From assembly GCA_030323885.1 (NCBI GenBank), contig CM059196.1:40951798-41015797 (forward strand): a stretch of 64,000 nt of DNA, written 5' to 3'. Origin of the DNA: Branchipolynoe longqiensis (taxonomy: Eukaryota > Annelida > Polychaeta > Phyllodocida > Polynoidae). The notes under the pieces were generated by a model, which was given only the letters and a program-made list of their open reading frames with translations, had not been told where the DNA came from and made no database searches. Numbering within the stretch: position 1 is the first letter of the stretch; every line of letters begins with the position of its first letter. The position numbers and the translations under genes were made by a program. Shown piece by piece: positions 55,309-64,000 of the stretch.

Positions 55309-55410
55309 TATGCAGCAACAAATGGTTAATAAGTGCATCTACGTTGAATATGTAGAATGTTAATGCTTTGGCTTCAGAAAGTTGATCCTGTCATCGAAAA
55401 ATGCAGCTTT

Positions 55411-55640
55411 CAATTGAGTGAATATTCCTTCCATGTGGCGATACATTTTAAATCTAATATTTAAGTTGGATATTTGGGATTAAATTTAAGGTGTTAATGT
55501 TGTTTACCTCAGTCATGCATCATATATCAATCATATGCACATTAATAGTCCTGCTTACAATTACATGTAAGTCCAAACTTATGAAATGGTAATTAGAGAT
55601 AATTGCTCACTTATACCAGACCGGACATTAATGACAAAAT
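55411..55640. other. Unassigned, with TTAA-MITE traces
   Basis: A short similarity to the middle of the TTAA MITE (TTCCTTCCATGTGGCGATAC) near 55428-55450. No gene. Confidence 0.4.
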
Positions 55641-55698
55641 AAGTAGAGCGCTTGCCTTCCGTGCAGGAGGTCGTGGGATCAAGTCAAACAAAAGCCAC
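55641..55698 (+). mobile_element. SINE, left piece (split by three Harbinger-type elements)
   Basis: tRNA-like head part: GTAGAGCGCTTGCCTTCCGTG, GAGGTCGTGGGATCAAGTC. The body resumes at 60532. Together they match the SINE-1/SINE-2 mosaic at 60941. Confidence 0.7.
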
Positions 55699-55701
55699 TT
55701 A

Positions 55702-56320
55702 AGCCGTGTTCACACACACAACTTTATGCCGACTTAGATAAGGTGAATTAGATGAAGCGAATTAGTGGCGCGTTCACACACACCGAGTATTTGGGGGGGG
55801 GTTTAAGGCGGAAATCGATATCTGCACATGAGCAAGTCCATACTAACCAGCGTCAGTTTCGGTTAGTCGACGTTGCCACAAGAGAGTGTGGGTTCGACCT
55901 AGATATGTATAGACTGAGTCGTATTGTTTTGGAACGGTCAAAACTTCTGCTGGGCAGTGAAAACCTAAAAATAAATGATGAAAAAAATATCTGTGCACAG
56001 CTAGCGGTTTCATAGACTAAATTATATAATATGCCCTTTTGATCGACCGGAAAATCAACAAACTCAGGTCTCGACTGCGCATGCGTGTGACGTGCTTAAG
56101 CTGCGTCAAGTAAACCGATACCGTTCACATTAGGAAGTTGGGCAGACTTAAGCTAGTTCGGTTCATATAAGCTACCTCGCGACGTGGTTTGCTTGAAGCA
56201 AACTAGATGAGGCGAACTAGCCCTAATCCGCTTCAGCGTAGCATCCACACGGAAAATGTGAGCCAAACTAGACAAGGCGAACTAGTTGAGGCGACTTAAC
56301 GCCCGTGTGTGAACACAGCT
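55702..56320 (+). mobile_element. Harbinger-type element, family B, copy 2
   Basis: 619 bp between TTA at 55699-55701 and 56321-56323. Ends AGCCGTGTTCACACAC and GTGTGTGAACACAGCT. It is colinear with 48634-49128 but about 125 bp longer, keeping more of a coding relic (55838-56013: VDVATRECGFDLDMYRLSRI and about 30 further residues to a stop). That relic suggests an autonomous family B element elsewhere. Confidence 0.83.
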
Positions 56321-56323
56321 TTA

Positions 56324-56586
56324 GCCAGGTACACACATACCGTATAGGATTCGCGCACTAAAACTCCCGATCCGCTTAAAACTGAAAACGGGCCGATTCA
56401 TTTTTCGAATCGGGAATCGCAATCGTAATGCTAGCGCACACCTACCATTTTAGCCCTAAAAATCGTGAATCGCAATCGGGAGGTGTGCTAGGGGAGTGCA
56501 CACCTCACGACTTTTGGGCAGTTTTAGATCGTATACGGTAGGTGGGTGCGGAAAAACGATCGTAAACGGTAGGTGTGTACCGGGCA
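56324..56586. mobile_element. Harbinger MITE, family A
   Basis: 263 bp between TTA 56321-56323 and TTA 56587-56589. Its ends (GCCAGGTACACACATACCGTA and ACGGTAGGTGTGTACCGGGCA) match those of the adjacent full element at 56590, so it is likely a non-autonomous derivative moved by that element's transposase. Confidence 0.88.
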
Positions 56587-56629
56587 TTATGCCCGGTACA
56601 CACCTACCGTATACGATTCGCGCACTAAA

Positions 56630-57094
56630 ACTGGATGGCCGACGCAACGCGCTCCGACTCGGTCCATCCCGTTTGCGACTTAAAACTGACGACAGAGGGT
56701 GCGCACATATACCGATCGGATGTGTGCACATATACCGTCCGATTCGCGACTGCGTTCCACGAACCTGGTGTATTTAGCGCGAACTACACTGGCAGCAGCG
56801 CCTCCTAGCAGTTGTTGATCGGCCGTCGGTCAGCAACGCTAGATGGCGCCAAGTTGTTTTTAGCGCTCCGACTGGCGTCGGGGCCGTGAACCGTCGGTGA
56901 GGTGTGAAAGCTGCGGGCCCGGGGGATGGCGAGGGGACGTTGAGCAACGGGCGTCGGGTGAGGCGCGGCGCGGGGAGGGTCTCTTCCTCTCCTCTCCTGC
57001 GTGACAGCCCGGGGCGGGGGAGGGTCTCGTCCTGTCCCTTGCCGCGCATAAAATGCAATGCTTGCTGTGCATTTCGACCAAACTGACCAGCAAC
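56630..57094 (+). promoter_or_regulatory. 5' region of the Harbinger transposase gene
   Basis: GC-rich leader between the left terminus and the transposase ATG at 57095. Opposite-strand frames here (56774-57110) are explained by base composition. No TATA box identified. Confidence 0.35.
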
Positions 57095-59293
57095 ATGGCA
57101 CCGCGTTCAACTGCTCAAAAGCGAGCCACGGCTCTTGCGCTCGCTTTGCTTGTCATACGCCGTCGCCGACGACGTCGGAGGATTGCTCGAAATGTGTGAG
57201 TTCGGCCACACATCGCTCAAAGACCGGAGCTAGGAGCATTCAATGCCCTGATGGCCGGTCTACGCAGGGACGAGCCACAGGCCTTCACCAACTTCAGCCG
57301 TATGCCGTCGGAGCAGTTCGACGAGTTGTTGCACCTGGTGGAGGGTCGTATCGCGCGCCAAAACACCAGATATCGAGCGTCGATATCGGCTGCGGAGAGG
57401 TTGGCCGTCACGCTGCGATTCCTTGCAACTGGTAAGGACTTAATTTTATTATATTTGTCTCCGCTCACATTTAAATATATTCAAATTGAAATAAACCGAT
57501 ATATAATTGAGTTGAGCAAACATATTTTCTTAGACCTTGTCATATTTGTTATGAATTGTAAATCACAATTTTTAAATCACGACAACTCGAAATGTAAATA
57601 AACCGAAATAATATAATTTTGTTTGTAGGTGAATCCTTCCGGAGTCTCAGCTACCTGTTTCGTGTGGGGGCAACCACCATCGGCCAAATTGTCCCCGAGA
57701 CCTGCGACGCCATCTACCAGTCGCTGAAAGAAGACTATTTAAAGGTGAGATTGTTTTATATAGGTTTTTTATTGAAGTGCACACAACCTAAAATGAAAAC
57801 CGTAACCACGTTAGAATACAGTAACAACTGCCACAGCAGGTTTCAGAGCTACATGTTTGGCGCACTTGAATAACGTTAACAGACTATTTTAGTTTTCATA
57901 CTCGGAAAATTGAGCCGACTCCAGCATATTTACGTACGAAAAGCCACCACCGCTCCCCGACGGTCCGGGCCTGTTATGAGTGTCCGCCTGCGGGTTTCTT
58001 TGGCGCGCCAAGTTTCGCGCCGCCAGGATCTTCATGTTCCCGCGGAAACACGCCTGGTCAATGTCATTCTGCACAACCATCAACACTTCCGGATCTGTGA
58101 TGGTGCGTAGTCTGTTGGTAACGTGCTTGCCGAAAGTCGTAAGCGCGTCATCTGGAGGGGCATTTGTGTCTTCCAGGTTCTTGATAACAAGGTTCATGAG
58201 ATCGTCGTCTCCTCCGTCGGCCTCACATCGCTTGCGTTTGGACTGTGGGGTGCTGGTGTTGTTTCGGAAGGATCCTACCTCTGGGGGATCGTCGCCGACC
58301 GTACTCAGATTGGGAGAAGACACACTTGGGGTATCGGCATCTGTCTCTGTCTCCTCTGTCTCCTCTGTTTCTTCGTCGGCGTCACGGTTTACCTGCGAGC
58401 GTGAATAGAAAAACAATTTAGTTTGTCGCCAAAAACGTGTAACTTTATTTCTTAATTTCGTAATTTTAAGTGTCGTTGTATTTTTGTTTTTTCAGACCCC
58501 GTCGAGCCCGGAGCAGTGGGGGAAAGTCGCTGACCAGTTTCAGGCTAGATGGAACTTCCCCAACTGTATCGGCGCCCTGGACGGGAAGCACATACACATC
58601 AAACCCCCAGCACACTCCGGGTCAACATTTTACAATTATAAACACACGTTCAGCATAGTGTTGATGGCCCTGGTAGACGCCGACTATCGGTTCATATTTG
58701 TAGATGTGGGATGCAACGGCCGGGTTAGTGATGGTGGCGTGTTTTCCGGATGCACCCTTCAAGAGGCTCTGGAGAACCGAGCAGAGTCGTTCCCACCCCC
58801 CCAACCACTACCCGGGGATGATCGGCCTTTGGGTCACTACATTGTGGCGGACGATGCCTTTCCCCTCAAAGATTATTTGATGAAGCCGTTCAGCCACAGA
58901 GACATGCGCCTGGATCATCGGATCTTTAATTATCGGCTGTCGCGCGCCCGACGTGTCGTTGAAAACGCGTTCGGCATCCTGTCCAACAGGTTCCGCGTGT
59001 TTTTGACGAACATCGCATTAGCGCCAGAAAAAGTCGAGAAGATCGTCATGGCGGGCTGCGCCCTACACAATTTCCTGCGGGAAAAGATCGGCACCACAGC
59101 TACAGCTGACTACGAAGACCCTGCGACGCACTCGGTTACTCCCGGGTCATGGAGAGGCGATCTGGAGCTACGTCAGGCGACATTCCCATCGGGAACCAAC
59201 ACAACGCAACGGGCCAAGACACAACGGGATTACCTCGTCGAATATGTAAACTCAGCGACAGGGGCTGTCCCGTGGCAGTCGGCGATGATCTAG
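57095..59293 (+). pseudogene. Harbinger DDE transposase (HARBI1-like), three exons, one nonsense codon
   Basis: Exons 57095-57431, 57629-57744 and 58496-59293 join in frame (phases 1 and 0) with GT-AG introns and give 416 codons. Exon 1 has an Arg-rich run, then the N-terminal helices of the family (FTNFSRMPSEQFDELLHLV, RLAVTLRFLATG). Exon 2 has ESFRSLSYLFRVGATTIGQI. Exon 3 carries the DDE domain: Asp 180 in GALDGKHIH, Asp 270 in VADDAFPL and Glu 307 in RVVENAFGIL. It cuts and joins DNA at TTA/TAA targets. Codon 35 is TGA (57197-57199), where relatives usually have Trp, so this copy is probably inactive unless that is a sequence error. AATAAA lies at 59429. Exon 3 lies within an intron of the antiparallel MADF gene. 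Confidence 0.88.
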
Positions 59294-60203
59294 ACTGTAT
59301 ATATGGCTTAAATAGTGTAACGCGTGGACTACCAGCTCGCTCTGTGATCCTACGTAGTATATCGGAATGTGTATATATGTCTATTTGTATCTGTTTTCTT
59401 AAAAAAATTTTGTATATATGTTTTTGTAAATAAATGTGTATAAATTGTACATAAACCATTACGTTATAATTTCGAACTTCTAATTAACTACGTATCAGTA
59501 CCTCAGCAGCTTGCCTGCATCTTGGCGATGGTAGTGGGTTGTTGGTCACACTCTGCCGTCGCTGCAAGTGGGGTGCCAGGAACGAGAGCGACGTCTGTAT
59601 CCATTTTTGACGGGCGGTCAGACGCTTTCCTGCAGAACCCGAGGCCGCTTGTTTCCGGAAACGTGTATACTGGGTGCGGAGATTCGTCATCCTTTTCTGG
59701 ATGGACGCCGCTGTTAAAACAAATTATAGCCGTCTTGTATTCTATTGTATAATAATTTTCGGCATGTTGACATACAACGCGAGCCGTTTCACGATTAGAA
59801 CAATTTAGTTTTGTGGTCATTAAGCTGATTATTTACGTTCCGCGATTACGATTACGATAACGATTACGATTTTTTGTAAACTTTTCAACGACCCAAAAAG
59901 TAACTTTGATTTGAAAAACAATAACTTTTAGTGTATTTTTCATGTGAGAGCGATGCCCTAAGCAGAAGCCAGCCGGCACTTTTTCAACCGTCGGCACATT
60001 TCACAACAATGATGACAAACAAATTCAATAGTCTCGGGAAAAACGGGCGTACCTGACTGTCCAATTTCAGCGGAGATCGCCGCCAACGCGCCTACTTTCT
60101 TGACTCTGTTCGAATACTCTTGGCAGGATACATCAAACAGACATGGCAGAGTTTGCCACATCTCTACCATCGCTACCTCCGCCTCGTTCGTCCAGTCCGC
60201 CAT
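57889..60203 (-). CDS. MADF/Myb-like DNA-binding protein of the Harbinger element
   Basis: Exons 60203-60053, 59710-59502 and 58392-57889 (minus strand) join in frame through GT-AG introns (phases 1 and 0) to 287 codons without a stop. The start is MADWTNEAEVAMVEMWQ. Residues about 1-95 form a MADF/SANT-like domain (W-rich start, SNRVKKVGALAAI, then MTNLRTQYTRFRKQ, KWIQTSLSFLAPHL). An acidic Glu/Thr-rich stretch follows, then a BESS-like C-terminal part (DDLMNLVIKNLED, VQNDIDQACF). In PIF/Harbinger elements this partner brings the transposase into the nucleus and to the ends. Its third exon lies in transposase intron 2, and transposase exon 3 lies in its intron 2. Confidence 0.85.
59429..59434 (+). 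terminator. Polyadenylation signal of the transposase gene
   Basis: AATAAA 136 bp after the transposase stop codon, followed by a T/G-rich stretch. Confidence 0.6.
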
Positions 60204-60531
60204 TTTGTAGCGTACTTGTATGGACAGGGTCACATGACCGTTCCCGGCCCGGCGATTGGCTGATGCGTTAAAACCCCGACGCGATCGATCGCCGACTAGC
60301 ACACACCTACCGTATACGATACGACTGACCGCTCACATATACCGATTCACGAACGGGCCGATTCGTTGTTCGAATCGGTTGCGATTCGAGTTGTAAGCTC
60401 TAAAACTGAGTTTTATACGCGAATCGTAAGCGTCTAGTGTGCGCGGGGGCCGCACACCTAACGACTAAAACTCAGTTTTATGCGCGAAACGGGCAGTTTT
60501 AGATCGTATACGGGAGGTGTGTACTAGGTTA

Positions 60532-60620
60532 GTTGTCACCACCTTGCCTGGCATTCGGTATTACTAGGATAAGCAGCGGGGTAAGGAAGACCTATTGTCT
60601 ACAGTTAAAATTCACCGTTT
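60532..60620 (+). mobile_element. SINE, right piece
   Basis: GTTGTCACCACCTTGCCTGG, GGCATTCGGTATTACTAGGA, then the SINE-2 tail phrase AAGGAAGACCTATTGTC. It continues the piece at 55641-55698 and is cut at TTAA 60619 by the next MITE. Confidence 0.7.
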
Positions 60621-60622
60621 AA

Positions 60623-61268
60623 AGTTGCATATTGCGATGATTTTTAACTATAATAATATATTTTCGATAAATATATTAGATTCATCGTTAAAATCTACAT
60701 TACTCCAGTTTGAAGTTAGATTATTTTCAATAGTTAACTTTTGAGATATCTTTTTAGTGAAAATTAGTTTTGGAATGCACACCAAAACCATGAAACGTTA
60801 GTCTTCAACGCTAAGAGGTTCTACTTAAATTGATTTGGTGTCTCATCTATGCAGCAAACAATTGCTTTATCAGCGCACCAGTGTCTAAGTTTATTATGTA
60901 GAATCAAATTTAGGTCAGTATTTTAATTTCGAATAGTTAACCAGACGGGATGGCCGAATTAGTTAGAGCATCCGTCTCCCGTGTTGGTAAATCATGGGAT
61001 CGTGGGTTCGAATCCTGGTCGAGTCTAACCGATGACTTGTCAATTCCTAGCCAGGCCCTCGGCATTATTAGGATAGGGCAAGGAGCAGTGGTATGAGGAA
61101 GACCAATCATCTGCGATTGAAATTTCCCCTGGTTAAACAACTAATGTACCAACAGCAAAGCGCGTGAATATGGCCTATGCTGCCGACACGGCGTAAAGAA
61201 ACCACCAATCAATCAATCAATCAACCAACAACAAAAAATAGTTGATGTTTTCCTCGGAGTATGTAGCT
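60623..61268. mobile_element. TTAA MITE, copy 6, with nested SINE
   Basis: Flanked by TTAA at 60619-60622 and 61269-61272. MITE sequence 60623-60940 and about 61230-61268 is colinear with 35592-35938. A SINE is inserted between the two parts. Confidence 0.8.
60941..61229 (+). mobile_element. Mosaic SINE (SINE-1 head and middle, SINE-2 tail)
   Basis: A box GGATGGCCGAATTAGTTAGAG and B box GTGGGTTCGAATCC are well kept. The middle (CGGCATTATTAGGATAGGGC) is SINE-1. From GCAGTGGTATGAGGAAGACC on it is the SINE-2 tail, ending with (CAAT)n and AACAAAAAA. AATAGTT on both sides is the likely target duplication. Confidence 0.8.
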
Positions 61269-61295
61269 TTAATCACTGAACGTAAAAAGAATTGT

Positions 61296-61395
61296 TATTT
61301 GTTTGAACTTTACGTCCTAGCAACATCTGAAACCCTATCAGGACGTGTAGTATGACTGTACACACTCAGGGTGACTTTATAGTGCTGGACACCAT
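61296..61395 (-). mobile_element. SINE-1 fragment
   Basis: Minus-strand tail part (ACTTTACGTCCTAGCAACAT, GTGACTTTATAGTGCTG). Confidence 0.7.
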
Positions 61396-61399
61396 GGTT

Positions 61400-61690
61400 T
61401 TCAGCAATAGCGGGACGTAGCTCAGGCGATAGCGTGGCCACCTGTGACGCTGTGGGTCATGCGATCGATCTTGCTCCGTGGTGTCACAACTGGTTCAGCG
61501 AAGGCTGTGGTATGTGCTGTCCTATCTGTGGGAAAGTGCATATAAAAGACCCCTTGCTGCTTATTGGAAAGAGTAGCCTATGTGGCGGCAGCAGGTTTCC
61601 TCCAAAGAAATATGTGAGAATGACCATATGTTTGACATCCTATAGCTGATGATACGAAAGTCAACGTGCTCTAGAGGCATCAATAAATAA
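61400..61690 (+). mobile_element. SINE-3 (mollusc-type), full length
   Basis: Head with A box GGGACGTAGCTCAGGCGATAG and a weaker B box (GGGTCATGCGATCGATC), middle GCGAAGGCTGTGGTATGTG, body GAAAGTGCATATAAAAGACC and tail GCTCTAGAGGCATCAATAAA. The best copy of the family in this window. Confidence 0.85.
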
Positions 61691-61830
61691 AGTTTTTTTG
61701 GCTTTAGCAGGTTCAATTAAATTGGCTCAGTATTTATTCCCTTCAATATAATTTAGATGTATCAGATCAAATCTAGCTGAGTGTTTTGGTTTAGAACATT
61801 TGCATTTATAGGATTTTCCAGCATTAAAGT
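61691..61830. mobile_element. TTAA MITE, right-hand fragment
   Basis: Matches the right half of the MITE (AGCAGGTTCAATTAAATTGG to TTTTGGTTTAGAACATTTGC), without a terminal repeat. Confidence 0.6.
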
Positions 61831-62149
61831 TGTCTACTCTTTCATCACGTGCCATTATTTCATTGCATTCACCATATTCATGCTCGGTACCAGTTACATA
61901 CATTAGTGCCACCATCTAACTTGCACACATTATTCTGTTGGTATTCTTATTCACACGGCTATATTTCAGTCAGTGTCGATAAAATGATTTTACGACAGAT
62001 TCCCCCTGAGCTTCTATACACCACGTGCGATTTATTACCAGTACCACGCTTGAGGGAATATGCGTACAGTGTACAACGTGGGAGAGTAGTAACCATGGTA
62101 ATGGTTGCGTGTTAATTATAGCACTTATAGAGTATTCTAATAAAAGTCA
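61831..62149. other. Unassigned
   Basis: No gene or known repeat recognised. Confidence 0.35.
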
Positions 62150-62364
62150 CAGAATGTCATATTCACTTAAACTGAAAAACTTGATGAGAGCATCACATTT
62201 TCAAAACCAAAAATACTGACCTAAATTTGATCCTACATTTCCAACATGGATACCGTGTGCTTAAACAGCTGTTGCTGCATAGTAGGAAATGCGAATTTTA
62301 TTTATTTTAATAGAACCTGTTACTGCTGAAGCCTATGCTGTCCTGAATTTTGATATGCATAGTA
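62150..62364. mobile_element. TTAA MITE fragment, inverted, cut by a retroelement
   Basis: The MITE in reverse orientation (TGATGAGAGCATCACATTTTC, CTACTGCTGAAGCCTATG-like phrases). It stops near 62364, where DIRS-like sequence begins. Confidence 0.6.
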
Positions 62365-63175
62365 AAAGTAAGCACCACCAACAACTCACATCACACCACC
62401 AGCAGAGCGCCCAGTGCTAATCCCCTGGCTGGGCCCGCCCAGACCACCACCACCACTGACACCACCTCGGATGTCACAACATCTGAGACCCCCATGCCCA
62501 CCCCAACCCCACCAATCACCAGGGCAGGGGTGGGAGTCACCACAACACTCATCGGACCAACCTCCTGGAATGCTCTTCTAAAAGGATACCACGATGGTGA
62601 ACTCGTGGACTTCCTCGAGTTCGGATGGGCAGCCGACTATACCAGCGACGAGCCCCCCATACCAATGACAACCAACCACGCTGAAGACCCGGACCATCTT
62701 CAATGAATAGAGAGATACGTATGGAAGGAGCTCGAGCATGGAGCACTCCTCAGTCCCTTCCCCAAGCCACCATTAACCCCCTGGGCCCAGACAAGCCCCA
62801 TGATGACTCATCCGAAGAAGAACACCGACGAGAGACGAGTCATCGTGGACCTGAGCTACCCCAGGGGAGCCAGCATTAACGATGGAATCAGGAAGGGGTA
62901 CTTCCAAGGGAGGCCTACCACCTACACCCTTCCGGGCATCATGGACCTGGCTGCGGAATTCACCAGGCTCGGCCAGGACTGCTACATCTGGTCAGCAGAC
63001 CTGGCCCGAGCCTACCGGCAGCTCAGGGCATGCCCCCTGTCAGTATCCCTCCTGGGCATCACCCTCGACTCCAAGGTCTACTTCGACATTGCCTCCGCCT
63101 TCGGATGCAGGACATCATCAATGGCCCGCATCCACACCACCAACGTGGTGGTATACTTCCTCTGATGTCGCATCC
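62350..63175 (+). pseudogene. DIRS-like reverse transcriptase, N-terminal and palm part, decayed
   Basis: One phase from 62350 to 63165 with stops at 62704 and 62710. After a Thr/Pro-rich start it shows WNALLKGYHDGELVDFLEFG, TNHAEDPDH, then MMTHPKKNTDERRVIVDLSY, GRPTTYTLPGIMDLAAE and motif A SADLARAYRQLRA. CGCRTSS is altered to FGCRTSS-type motif B, followed by a stop. These phrases match reverse transcriptases of DIRS-like elements from marine invertebrates. The relation to the copy at 5951 is distant, so this is a separate family. Confidence 0.75.
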
Positions 63176-64000
63176 ACTTCGCCCTCTGCTACCTCGACGA
63201 CTTCGTCGGGGTAGCACTCACAAAGCAAGCAGCAACCGTAGCCTACACTGACATGCTCGAGCTCGCTTACGAGCTCGGACTGGCCCTCTCCCCAGCCAAA
63301 TGCACCCCCCTGACACATAACTTGAGTGGCTGGGATACGAGGTATGCACCCAGCAGATGACAGTGAGGATACCAGACGACAAGCTCTCCGATATCGTTGC
63401 CGAGTGCCGCGATCTTGCAAGCAACCCAAAGATCACACACTTCCACCTCCAGTACGTTGTCGGGTGCCTCCAACACATTGCCCGCTGTGTGGCGCCCACT
63501 AGGAGGTTCATGAACCACATCCTCTCTACACGCCGTGACACCCCTCTCACCGGAAAGCACATGGTCACAGTCAAATTAATAAGAGACCTCGCATGGTTCG
63601 CCGACTAAACCAGGACCACCAACGGCATCGTCCTGCTCCGGCCACCGGCCAAGGCACGTTAGGTCATCAAGTGCGACTTGTCCCTCCTCGCCGGCGGCGC
63701 CCACTCCGAAGCAGGCTACTACACCGAAGAATACCCCGTCGACTACCTCACCAGTGGCCACCACATCAATTGTCTCGAGGACCTCAACCTGGTCATCGCC
63801 ATCGAAGCCCTCTCCTCGCTCAGGCCTCAAGACTATGGCATCCGAGTCAATACAGACAACCAAGTGTCCCAGTCTGTTTTGACCACCGGGGCGGCCCAGG
63901 ACTGCTAAGCCACCACCCACACCACACCGAAGTGCCGGCATTCCTACTTCCGGATGGCGAGCCCCTGACCGCCATAATGCTCACTTCCACTCTGAGAGCC
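63176..64000 (+). pseudogene. DIRS-like reverse transcriptase and RNase H, C-terminal part, decayed, runs off the window
   Basis: After a frame change, CYLDDFVGVAL (motif C, from about 63186) is readable, then LELAYELGLALSPAKC. A second phase from 63357 gives MTVRIPDDKLSDIVAEC, LQHIARCVAPTRRFMN and, after stops at 63606 and 63660, an RNase H-like part (KCDLSLLAGGAHSEAGYY, CLEDLNLVIAIEAL, VNTDNQVSQSVL). Several frameshifts and stops make it inactive. Any recombinase would lie beyond 64000. Confidence 0.72.

Larger units (their letters stand above)
53308..55410. mobile_element. TTAA MITE, copy 5, containing nested elements
   Basis: The left end follows TTAA at 53304. MITE sequence is found at 53308-53374, 54298-54365, 54705-54820 and 55311-55410, ending ATGCAGCTTTC. 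Between these pieces lie family C MITEs (53378-54297), a SINE-1 (54374-54703) and a pogo-type MITE (54823-55308). When these are removed the MITE is colinear with 35592-35938. Confidence 0.78.
56590..60528 (+). mobile_element. PIF/Harbinger transposon, full length, two genes
   Basis: 3939 bp between TTA 56587-56589 and TTA 60529-60531. Terminal inverted repeats of about 25 bp (GTACACACCTACCGTATACG at the left, CGTATACGGGAGGTGTGTAC at the right). It carries a spliced DDE transposase (plus strand) and a spliced MADF/Myb-like protein (minus strand), the two proteins that PIF/Harbinger elements need. A second set of inverted sequences (56700-56745 and 60300-60380) lies inside the termini. Only one nonsense codon was found in the two genes, so the insertion is fairly young. 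Confidence 0.92.

Noticed and set aside
56774..57110. Three overlapping minus-strand frames in the Harbinger leader
   Set aside because: They are Pro/Arg/Ala-rich frames caused by high GC and lie opposite the transposase leader. The real minus-strand gene is the MADF protein farther right.
57980..58408. A 142-codon plus-strand frame between transposase exons 2 and 3
   Set aside because: It is the complement of MADF exon 3, which has matching splice phases. The plus-strand frame has none.

Overview
This window is transposon-rich DNA from an animal, most likely a marine invertebrate. Most of it is repeats, and only three exons look like possible host coding sequence. The evidence for an animal is the kind of parasites present: tRNA-headed SINEs, a Ty3/gypsy LTR element, tyrosine-recombinase (DIRS/Ngaro-like) retroelements, an intron-containing PIF/Harbinger transposon, TTAA- and TA-flanked MITEs, and GT-AG introns. 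One SINE family (39.6, 41.2 and 61.4 kb) has the body and the short AAATAAA-type tail I associate with SINEs of molluscs and other lophotrochozoans. I therefore favour a lophotrochozoan, without certainty.

Left half (1-37 kb). The background is a satellite of about 1.42 kb (clean units start near 30139, 31561 and 32990). Each unit carries a (TA)n-rich stretch next to half of an old SINE. Other elements break the array. These are a 0.64-kb retroposed insert (571-1205), a tyrosine-recombinase retrotransposon with Gag, RT, RNase H and a remnant recombinase (3362-8376), two copies of a 6-7 kb exon-and-intron segment, D1 (9681-16962) and D2 (18443-24247), a Ty3/gypsy element with identical 119-bp LTRs (24248-29005), a LINE 3' end (34285-35150), a TTAA MITE and SINEs. 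D1 and D2 contain a ~385-bp tandem repeat, exon-like islands and a 114-bp minisatellite. They differ mostly by single-base indels, which suggests unpolished long-read sequence as much as biology.

Middle (38-50.5 kb). Two related signal-peptide exons (38814-38969 and 45380-45514) both end in phase-0 donors. An exon at 50157-50325 is in frame with either. They could be alternative first exons of one secreted-protein gene, or first exons of tandem paralogues. The spaces between them hold SINEs and MITEs. A U2 snRNA-headed retroposon with a perfect 13-bp target duplication lies just downstream of the third exon.

Right part (51-64 kb). This is nested transposon stratigraphy. A TTAA MITE (53308-55410) contains two Harbinger-type MITEs, a SINE and a pogo-type MITE. 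An old SINE (55641-55698 plus 60532-60620) is split by three PIF/Harbinger-type elements lined up head to tail, separated only by single TTA triplets. The last is a 3.9-kb element with both Harbinger genes: a DDE transposase with one premature TGA, and an antiparallel MADF/Myb-like protein with an intact frame. The exons of the two genes interlock. The window ends inside a second, decayed DIRS-like RT/RNase H element.
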